13,528 bases of DNA, taken from positions 1 to 13,528 of the forward strand of contig JAFADT010000089.1 in assembly GCA_023424585.1 (NCBI GenBank), in the 5' to 3' direction. Every line of letters starts with the position of its first letter. Position 1 is the stretch's first letter. Position numbers and translations under genes: made by a program. The notes below the pieces were generated by a model. That model had not been told where the DNA came from and searched no databases. It saw only the letters and a list, made by a program, of their open reading frames with translations. Source of the DNA: Pseudomonadota bacterium (GTDB lineage: Bacteria; Myxococcota; Myxococcia; Myxococcales; Myxococcaceae). Below are positions 1 through 5,649 of this stretch, one piece after another.

Positions 1-939
1 GTCTCCACGAGCGACGCGCACCGGGCGCTGGTGGACAGCCTGTCGCCCGCGTCGGTGCTGTCGGTGCCGCTGCGCGCGCGCGGCCGCACGCTGGGCGTCA
101 TCACGCTGTTCACCGCCGAGCCCCACCGCACGCTGGTGGCCGCGGACGTGACCATGGCGGAGGAGCTGGCGCGGCGCGTGAGCGTGGCGCTGGAGAACGC
201 GCGCCTGTTCCACGACGCCCAGGCCGCGGTGCGCCTGCGCGACGAGTTCCTCTCCGTGGCGAGCCACGAGCTGAAGACGCCGCTCACCAGCCTCATCCTC
301 CAGCACAACCTCATCGGCCGGGCGCTGGAGGCGGCCGGCGCGCCGGGGCCCGTGACGGGGAGGCTCAACACCGCGCAGCGGCAGGTGCTGCGGCTGATGG
401 CGCTGGTGGACAACCTGCTGGACGTGAGCCGGCTGTCCCTGGGCAAGCTGTCGCTGGAGCGCGCGGAGGTGGACCTGTCGCAGCTCACGCGCGACGCGGT
501 GGAGCGGCTGGAGGACGTGTTCGCGCAGGCGCGGTGTCCCTTGAAGCTGGAGCTGCCGCGCACGCTGACGGGCCAGTGGGACGCGCTGCGGTTGGAGCAG
601 GTGCTGGTGAACCTGCTCACCAACGCGGCGAAGTACGGCGCGGGCTGCCCGGTGACGGTGCGCGCGGGCGTGGACGCGCGCGACGAGGCCTGGCTGGAGG
701 TGCGCGACGAGGGCATCGGCATCGAGGCGGACGCGCTGCCGCGCCTCTTCGGCCGCTTCGAGCGCGCGGTGAGCGAGCGGCACTACGGCGGCATGGGGCT
801 GGGGCTCTACATCAGCCGCCAGATTGTCGAGGCGCTGGGCGGCCGCATCGACGTGGACAGCCAGCCGGGGCAGGGCGCCACCTTCACGCTGCGGCTGCCC
901 CGGAGCGCGGCGGAGGCGCGGCCTCCCCCGGAGCCGTGA
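1..939 (+). CDS. Sensor histidine kinase, GAF-HisKA-HATPase (5' truncated)
   Basis: The frame is open from base 1, so the true start lies upstream and only the last 312 codons are visible. In order, the protein has the end of a GAF-type sensory domain (about codons 15-70), a linker helix, a HisKA dimerisation/phosphotransfer domain with the H-box FLSVASHELKTPL (phospho-acceptor His at codon 89, bases 265-267), and a HATPase_c domain with N-box NLLTNAAKYG (about codon 205), G1 box DEGIGI, F box RLFGRFERA and G2 box GGMGLGLYIS. These boxes are complete, so the catalytic half should autophosphorylate and pass phosphate to a response regulator. No membrane segment or receiver domain is visible in this part, so a cytosolic GAF-sensing kinase is plausible; the missing N-terminus may hold more PAS/GAF domains. 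No partner regulator is in the window. The gene ends 24 bp from the convergent DUF779 gene. The kinase call is secure; its signal is unknown. Confidence 0.95.
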   Translation, partial: VSTSDAHRALVDSLSPASVLSVPLRARGRTLGVITLFTAEPHRTLVAADVTMAEELARRVSVALENARLFHDAQAAVRLRDEFLSVASHELKTPLTSLILQHNLIGRALEAAGAPGPVTGRLNTAQRQVLRLMALVDNLLDVSRLSLGKLSLERAEVDLSQLTRDAVERLEDVFAQARCPLKLELPRTLTGQWDALRLEQVLVNLLTNAAKYGAGCPVTVRAGVDARDEAWLEVRDEGIGIEADALPRLFGRFERAVSERHYGGMGLGLYISRQIVEALGGRIDVDSQPGQGATFTLRLPRSAAEARPPPEP

Positions 940-963
940 GGGAGGCCGGGGCCCGCCGGTCCT

Positions 964-1353
964 TCAGTGCTGGGGCCCCTTGGGCGGCGGCCCCTCCTGT
1001 TCGAGCGCGCGGTGCTCGTCGTCGGTGAAGAGGCGCGAGCGGATGAGGAAGCGCACGCCCTCCGGGGCCTCGACGGAGAAGCCGCTGCCGCGCCCGGGCA
1101 CCACGTCCACGGTGAGGTGGGTGTGGCGCCAGAGCTGGAACTGCGGGCCGGAGATGTAGAAGGGCGTGCCGACGATTTCACCCAGGTACACGTCCTCCTG
1201 TCCCACGCGGAAGTCCCCGCGCGGGAAGCACATGGGCGCGCTGCCGTCGCAGCAGCCGCCGGACTGGTGGAAGAGGAGCGGGCCGTGGAGGCCCTGCATC
1301 TTGCGGAGCAGGGCCTCGGCGGCCGGCGTGACGTCGACGCGCGGCACGGGCAT
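964..1353 (-). CDS. DUF779 protein, aldehyde-dehydrogenase-associated
   Basis: This 129-residue soluble protein belongs to the DUF779 family. The signature stretches are SGGCCDGS at residues 31-38 (Cys34, Cys35), a further Cys42, and the region around QFQLWRHTHLTVDVVPGRG at about residues 71-89 followed by a GFSVE motif. The paired cysteines and nearby histidines suggest metal or thiol chemistry, but that is inference; the biochemical role of the family is not settled as far as I know. DUF779 genes commonly sit directly beside NAD-dependent aldehyde dehydrogenases of the ExaC/AldB group, and here the start lies 9 bp after the dehydrogenase stop on the same strand, so the two are almost certainly co-transcribed. 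Start choice is ATG at 1353. The Shine-Dalgarno is weak and would lie at the end of the upstream gene, which fits translational coupling. Length is usual for the family. No signal peptide or membrane segment is seen. Confidence 0.9.
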   Translation of the reverse strand: MPVPRVDVTPAAEALLRKMQGLHGPLLFHQSGGCCDGSAPMCFPRGDFRVGQEDVYLGEIVGTPFYISGPQFQLWRHTHLTVDVVPGRGSGFSVEAPEGVRFLIRSRLFTDDEHRALEQEGPPPKGPQH

Positions 1354-1362
1354 GGGCGTGGC

Positions 1363-2889
1363 CTAGAAGAAGCCCATGGGCTTCGGGTCGTAGCTGACGA
1401 GCATGTTCTTCGTCTGCTGGTAGTGATTGAGCATCATCTTGTGCGTCTCGCGGCCGATGCCGGACTGCTTGTAGCCGCCGAAGGCCGCGTGCGCGGGGTA
1501 CAGGTGGTAGCAGTTCACCCAGACGCGGCCCGCCTGGATGCCGCGGCCCATGCGGTACGCGGTGTTGGTGTCGCGCGTCCACACGCCGGCGCCCAGGCCG
1601 TAGAGCGTCTCGTTGGCCAGCGCGAGCGCGTCCGCCGCGTCCTTGAACTTCGTCACCGCGACGACGGGGCCGAAGATCTCCTCCTGGAAGATGCGCATCT
1701 TGTTGTGGCCCTCGAAGATGGTGGGCTCCACGTAGAAGCCCTCCGCCAGCGCGCCGGACAGCGTCTTGCGACCGCCGCCGGTGAGCACCTTCGCGCCCTC
1801 CTTCCTGCCGATGTCCAGGTAGCTGAGGATCTTCTCCAGCTGGTCGTTGGACGCCTGCGCGCCAATCTGCGTCGCGGTGTCCAGCGGGTTGCCCTGCACG
1901 ATGCGCTTCGTGCGCTCCACGGCCCTGGCGATGAACTCGTCGTAGAAGCGCTCGGCGACGAGCGAGCGCGACGGGCAGGTGCAGACCTCGCCCTGGTTGA
2001 GGGCGAACATGGCGAAGCCCTCCAGCGCCTTCTGGGCGAAGTCGTCGTCCCTGGCGAAGACGTCCTCGAAGAAGATGTTGGGGGACTTGCCGCCCAGCTC
2101 CAGGGTGACCGGGATGATGTTCTCGGAGGCGTACTGCATGATGAGCCGGCCGGTGGTCGTCTCACCCGTGAAGGCGATCTTGGAGATGCGCTTGTTGCTG
2201 GCGAGCGGCTTGCCGGCCTCGATGCCGAAGCCGTTCACGATGTTGAGCACGCCGGGCGGGAGCAGGTCGCCCACCAGCTCCGCGAACTTGAGGATGGTGA
2301 CGGGGGTCTGCTCCGCGGGCTTGAGCACCACTCAGTTGCCGGCGGCCAGCGCGGGGGCCAGCTTCCACGCGGCCATCAGCAGCGGGAAGTTCCAGGGGAT
2401 GATCTGCCCCACGACGCCGAGCGGCTCGTTGAAGTGGTAGGCGACGGTGTTGTCGTCCAGCTGGCTGAGCGTGCCCTCCTGCCCGCGGATGCAGCCGGCG
2501 AAGTAGCGGAAGTGGTCGATGGCGAGCGGCAGGTCCGCGGCGAGCGTCTCGCGGACGGGCTTGCCGTTGTCCCACGTCTCGGAGACGGCGAGCATCTCCA
2601 GGTTCTGCTCCATGCGGTCGGCGATCTTCAGCAGGATGTTGGCCCGCTCGCCCGCGGCCATCCGGCCCCACGCGTCCTTCGCCTTGTGCGCCGCGTCCAG
2701 CGCCTTCTCGATGTCCTCCGCCGTGGACCGCGGAATCTCGCAGAAGGGGCGGCCGGTGACGGGGCTGATGTTCTCGAAGTACTGGCCCTTCACGGGCGGG
2801 ACGAACTCACCGCCGATGTAGTTGCCGTAGCGGCTCTTGTACTCGACCTTGCTGCCCTTCTGACCCGGCGCTTCATAGACCTTCGACAT
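1363..2889 (-). pseudogene. NAD-dependent aldehyde dehydrogenase (ExaC/AldB type) with in-frame TGA
   Basis: This reading frame encodes a full-length (508-codon) aldehyde dehydrogenase, oxidising aldehydes such as acetaldehyde to acids with NAD. Start is ATG at 2889, because an AGGGAG Shine-Dalgarno lies 5 nt upstream and the sequence then begins [10 protein letters not shown] as in the family; the frame also extends upstream to a weaker start at 2949. Catalytic Asn167 lies in PWNFP, the general-base Glu264 in LELGGKSPN and the nucleophile Cys303 in [11 protein letters not shown]. Codon 186 is TGA (complement of 2332-2334), at the position where related enzymes, as I recall them, read AAGN-Cys/[13 protein letters not shown]. 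The frame is otherwise intact on both sides. The 185-residue N-terminal piece lacks Glu and Cys, and the C-terminal piece lacks Asn and the first half of the NAD fold, so neither should work alone. A recent nonsense mutation (TGC to TGA) or a sequencing error is likeliest. It is upstream of and co-directional with the DUF779 gene. Confidence 0.85.
2332..2334 (-). other. In-frame TGA interrupting the aldehyde dehydrogenase frame
   Basis: On the minus strand the codons read GCC GGC AAC TGA GTG GTG CTC AAG, giving Ala-Gly-Asn-stop-Val-Val-Leu-Lys. The reading frame is unchanged across the stop and homology resumes at the very next codon, so this is a substitution and not an indel. It lies just before Lys190, which in aldehyde dehydrogenases contacts the NAD ribose. 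Confidence 0.9.
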
Positions 2890-3196
2890 GGGGGCTCCCT
2901 GCGTTGGTTTTGACGCACTCCTGAGGGGTTTTGACGCGGAACAGACCATAGGCAGGTGACGCTATGCGTTATGTGCGCAGGGGCGGATGTAAATGTTTGT
3001 TAATGGTTGTTCGCCGGGGCAGGTGCCCCAAAGGCATACACGGCGCGCGGTCGCGTCCGCCCCGGGGCGGTGGGCGTTGGGCGAGCGCGCCGTCACCCGG
3101 GCGCGATGCGAGCGGGCAGGCAGGGTGCCCTTGCTGCCGCCCCCCAGGTCTTCCACCTCAAGAGGGAGGACGTCTCGCAGGTCCTGGGAGCATGAC
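2890..3196. promoter_or_regulatory. Divergent intergenic region with repeats (ALDH / phosphoribosyltransferase)
   Basis: No credible gene is seen in these 307 bp between divergent starts. On the ALDH side lies an 11-bp direct repeat, GGTTTTGACGC, at 2906-2916 and 2927-2937, exactly 21 bp apart. In the middle, about 2985-3012, there is an AT-rich patch that stands out from the surrounding GC and is a natural place for promoter elements, although I could not fix a convincing -35/-10 pair. At 3017-3030 there is a 14-bp inverted repeat, GGGGCA-GG-TGCCCC. The rest, about 3040-3180, is GC-rich with nothing recognisable. The Shine-Dalgarno of the phosphoribosyltransferase (GGGAG, 3186-3190) closes the region. 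Confidence 0.6.
2906..2937. repeat. Two 11-bp direct repeats, 21-bp period, upstream of ALDH
   Basis: GGTTTTGACGC occurs at 2906-2916 and again, identically, at 2927-2937. The start-to-start distance is 21 bp, two helical turns, so two protein subunits would bind the same face of the DNA. The nearer copy ends 17 bp from the ALDH start codon, which would suit a repressor or an activator of that gene. Function is inferred from position only. Confidence 0.5.
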
Positions 3197-3868
3197 ATGC
3201 AACTGTTTCGAGACCGCTTCGACGCCGGCCGAGCGCTGGGCCAACGGCTGCGTGTGCGGCTCGGGGGTGGGGGGGACCGGCTGGTGCTGGCGCTGCCGCG
3301 CGGCGGCGTACCGGTGGGGTTCGAGGTCGCTCGGGCGCTGGGCGCGCCGCTGGACGTGTTCGTGGTGCGCAAGCTCGGCACGCCGGGGCACGAGGAGCTG
3401 GCCATGGGAGCCATCGCCACGGGCGGGGTCCAGGTCCTCAATGAGGGCGTGGTGCGGAGGCTGGGGATCCCCGGGGCGGCCATCGCGGCGGTGGCGGAGC
3501 GCGAGGCGCGGGAGCTGCTCCGGCGGGAGCGGCTCTTCCGTGACGGCAGGCCCCCGGCGCGCGTGGAGGGGCGGACGGTGGTCCTCGTCGATGACGGGCT
3601 GGCCACGGGCTCCACCATGCGGGCGGCGCTCCGAGCGCTCCGCCAGCAGCGCCCCGCGCGCATCGTGATGGGCGTGCCGGTGGCGGCGCCGGAGACCTGC
3701 GAGTCGCTCCAGGGGGAGGCGGACGCGGTCCTCTGCGTCCACACGCCGACGCCGTTCTACGCGGTGGGCCAATGGTACGAGGACTTCACGCAGACCACCG
3801 ACGACGAGGTGCGCGAGCTGCTGGCGCGAGCGGCGCACGGAGAAGGGGCTGCCTCGCAGGCGCCGTGA
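3197..3868 (+). CDS. Type I phosphoribosyltransferase-fold protein
   Basis: This 223-residue protein has the 13-residue PRPP-binding motif of type I phosphoribosyltransferases at residues 128-140 (VVLVDDGLATGST), with the two adjacent acidic residues Asp132-Asp133 that hold the ribose hydroxyls and the TGST loop that holds the 5'-phosphate. The N-terminal LALPRGGVPVGFEVA segment (about residues 31-45) is the PPi loop, followed by DVFVVRKLGTPGHEELAMGAIA, typical of the uncharacterised COG1926-like group and not of the purine or pyrimidine salvage enzymes. The nucleobase or other acceptor is unknown, and members may act as regulators. I chose ATG 3197 because GGGAG (3186-3190) lies 6 nt upstream and the family begins with an (M)xLFxDRxDAG stretch. 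The open frame extends upstream to 2993 but without family similarity. It is the first gene of a three-gene operon, and the next gene starts 20 bp on. Confidence 0.92.
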   Translation: MQLFRDRFDAGRALGQRLRVRLGGGGDRLVLALPRGGVPVGFEVARALGAPLDVFVVRKLGTPGHEELAMGAIATGGVQVLNEGVVRRLGIPGAAIAAVAEREARELLRRERLFRDGRPPARVEGRTVVLVDDGLATGSTMRAALRALRQQRPARIVMGVPVAAPETCESLQGEADAVLCVHTPTPFYAVGQWYEDFTQTTDDEVRELLARAAHGEGAASQAP

Positions 3869-3888
3869 GCCCGGCGGAGGGTTGAAGG

Positions 3889-4590
3889 ATGGCTGAGCAA
3901 CGAATCACGGAGCACACGGTGCGGATGGAGGCGGAGCCCGGCGTGTGGCTGGACGGGACGCTGAGCATGCCGAAGGCGCCCTCGGGCGTGGTGCTGTTCG
4001 CGCACGGCAGCGGCAGCAGCCGCTTCAGCCCGCGCAACCGGTACGTCGCGGGCGTGTTTCAGCACGCGGGCCTGGCGACGCTGCTCATGGACCTGCTCAC
4101 GCGGGACGAGGAGGAGGCCGAGCGGTGGACGCGGCACCTGCGCTTCGACATCGAGCTGCTGGCGCGGCGGCTGCTGGGGGCCGAGCGGTGGCTGGCGCGG
4201 GTGCCGGAGCTGGGAAGCCAGCCGCTCGGGTTGATGGGGTCGAGTACGGGGGCGGGGGCGGCGCTGGTGGCCGCCGGGCGTGCGCCCGAAGCCATTCGGG
4301 CGGTGGTGTCCCGAGGCGGCCGTCCGGACCTCGCGGGCGCCATGCTGCCGGCGGTGCGGGCGCCGACGCTGCTCATCGTGGGTGGGGACGACACGCAGGT
4401 GATCGCGCTCAACCGTCAGGCGATGGAGGCGCTGCGCGCGCACAAGCGGCTGGAGATCGTCCCCGGCGCGACCCACCTCTTCGAGGAGCCGGGGACGCTC
4501 GAGCAGGCGGCAGGGCTGGCCCGGAACTGGTTCCTCCAGCACCTGGCTCCGGCCGCGCGGGAGCCCCTGTCCGGCGAGGTCCCGCCATGA
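3889..4590 (+). CDS. Alpha/beta hydrolase, dienelactone-hydrolase-like
   Basis: This 233-residue cytosolic alpha/beta hydrolase has an oxyanion-hole segment LFAHGSGSS (about residues 36-44), the nucleophile elbow GSSTG (about residues 117-121, Ser in the centre), an acidic residue in IVGGDDTQV and the catalytic His in PGATHLFEEPG near the C-terminus, so the Ser-Asp-His triad is complete. It resembles the dienelactone-hydrolase superfamily, but the substrate cannot be read from sequence. The start ATG 3889 has GGAGG at 3876-3880, 8 nt upstream. It follows the phosphoribosyltransferase by 20 bp. In some bacteria the same two domains are fused in one polypeptide (I recall mycobacterial Rv0571c), so they probably act in one process. 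The stop overlaps the next start by 4 bp (ATGA at 4587-4590), indicating translational coupling to the sugar kinase. No signal peptide. Confidence 0.9.
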   Translation: MAEQRITEHTVRMEAEPGVWLDGTLSMPKAPSGVVLFAHGSGSSRFSPRNRYVAGVFQHAGLATLLMDLLTRDEEEAERWTRHLRFDIELLARRLLGAERWLARVPELGSQPLGLMGSSTGAGAALVAAGRAPEAIRAVVSRGGRPDLAGAMLPAVRAPTLLIVGGDDTQVIALNRQAMEALRAHKRLEIVPGATHLFEEPGTLEQAAGLARNWFLQHLAPAAREPLSGEVPP

Positions 4591-5537
4591 GCCGGCGTCC
4601 TCGCATCGCGGTGGTGGGGGGCGTGGCCACGGACTACCTGGTGCGCGGCCCGTCGCTGCCGGAGAAGGGGGGCAGCGCGCAGGGGGACCTCTTCCAGGAG
4701 GCGCTCGGAGGGAAGGGGGCCAACGGCGCGGTGGCCGCCGTGAGGCTGGGGGCGGATGCCACGTTGGTGGCGAGGGTCGGGGCGGATCGGCGCGGCCTGG
4801 AGCAGCTGACGTGGCTGGAGCGGGAGGGCGTGTCGCTGGAGTCGGTGGTGTCCGAGCCGGAGGCGCCTGCTGGCGCGGTGCTGGTGATGGTGGATGGGCG
4901 CGGGCGGAAGCAGACCTTCTCCGCGCCGGGCGCCAATCACAGGCTCTCCATCCGGGATGTGCTGCGGAGCGCGGAGCGGATCGCCGCCGCGAAGGTCCTG
5001 CTCGTGCAGTTGGAGGTGCCGCCGTCCGCGGTCCAGGCGGCGGTCCGGCTGGCGCGAGCCGCCGGTGTGCGGGTGGTGTTGGATCCCGCGCCGGCCATGA
5101 CGCTGCCGGAGGTGTTGCTGGAAGATGTCCACGTCATCCGGCCCAACGCCGCCGAGGCCCGGACGCTGACGGGCATCCCGGTGCATGACCGGGCCTCCGC
5201 GAGCCGTGCCGCGAGCAACCTGCTGATGCGCGGCGTGGGCGCGGCCATCATCGCGGCGCCGGGCGGCAGCCTGCTCTTGTCACGGGAGGAGGAGGCGTGG
5301 CTGCCCGAGCTGCCGGTGGACAGCGTGGACTCCACCGGAGCGGGGGATGCGTTCTCCGCGGCGCTGGCTGTCTCCCTGGCGGAGTCCCAGCCGCTGCTCA
5401 CCGCCGCGCGCTTCGCTCAGGCGGCCGCGGCCATCGCGACGACGCGGTTGGGGGCGCAGGGGGGCTTGCCCTATCGGGACGAGGTGCTCGGCTTGCTCTC
5501 GGATGTGCAGCTGGAGGTCCAGGTCGGGCCGCCGTAG
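4587..5537 (+). CDS. PfkB-family carbohydrate kinase, ribokinase-like
   Basis: This 316-residue protein is a ribokinase/PfkB-family kinase that transfers the ATP gamma-phosphate to a sugar or nucleoside. The N-terminus IAVVGGVATDYLV begins the Rossmann-like core. GGKGANGAVAAVRLGA (about residues 41-56) is PfkB signature 1, contacting the sugar, and DSTGAGDAFSAAL near residue 250 is signature 2, with GAGD forming the anion hole and the catalytic Asp. Length is right for ribokinase (about 310). Ribose is the best guess for substrate because of the GGKGAN motif, but related kinases take other sugars or nucleosides. The start ATG 4587 overlaps the hydrolase stop, with GAGG at 4576-4579. As last gene of a phosphoribosyltransferase-hydrolase-kinase operon it could feed ribose 5-phosphate towards PRPP, the donor for the first gene; that link is inference. 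The CRISPR-Cas operon starts 112 bp downstream on the same strand. Confidence 0.92.
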   Translation: MSRRPRIAVVGGVATDYLVRGPSLPEKGGSAQGDLFQEALGGKGANGAVAAVRLGADATLVARVGADRRGLEQLTWLEREGVSLESVVSEPEAPAGAVLVMVDGRGRKQTFSAPGANHRLSIRDVLRSAERIAAAKVLLVQLEVPPSAVQAAVRLARAAGVRVVLDPAPAMTLPEVLLEDVHVIRPNAAEARTLTGIPVHDRASASRAASNLLMRGVGAAIIAAPGGSLLLSREEEAWLPELPVDSVDSTGAGDAFSAALAVSLAESQPLLTAARFAQAAAAIATTRLGAQGGLPYRDEVLGLLSDVQLEVQVGPP

Positions 5538-5649
5538 CGGAGACGTTCAAGACACATCGTCCGCTGTCTCACCATGCCTCTTCTGGGGGATGCCGGCGCG
5601 CATGGGCCTTGCTCCATGCTGACGCCACTCATCGCCAGGGGGGCACATT
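5538..5649 (+). promoter_or_regulatory. Presumed promoter region of the cas operon
   Basis: This 112-bp gap separates the kinase stop from cas3 and is the only place ahead of the cas genes for a dedicated promoter. I see no clear sigma-70 or sigma-54 element and no convincing terminator for the upstream operon. A loose inverted repeat (GAGAC at 5540-5544 with GTCTC at 5566-5570, and inside it GACA 5551-5554 with TGTC 5565-5568) could be an operator, but it is short. Read-through from the kinase operon is possible. Confidence 0.4.
5637..5643 (+). promoter_or_regulatory. Shine-Dalgarno that decides the TTG start of cas3
   Basis: AGGGGGG at 5637-5643 lies 6 nt before TTG at 5650. There is no in-frame ATG near the N-terminus (the first Met is residue 64, inside the HD domain), and the in-frame GTG at 5680 has no comparable site, so TTG 5650 is the best start. 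Confidence 0.7.

Noticed and set aside
940..963. Possible bidirectional terminator between the convergent kinase and DUF779 genes
   Set aside because: GGCCGG can pair with CCGGTCC only with a bulge, and there is no T run on either strand.
2296..2334. Selenocysteine insertion at the ALDH TGA, with a small hairpin just downstream (TGCTC with GAGCA, 9-nt loop)
   Set aside because: The stem is only 5 bp and is dictated by conserved codons. The residue is not catalytic, and no sel genes are in the window. A nonsense change or read error is simpler.
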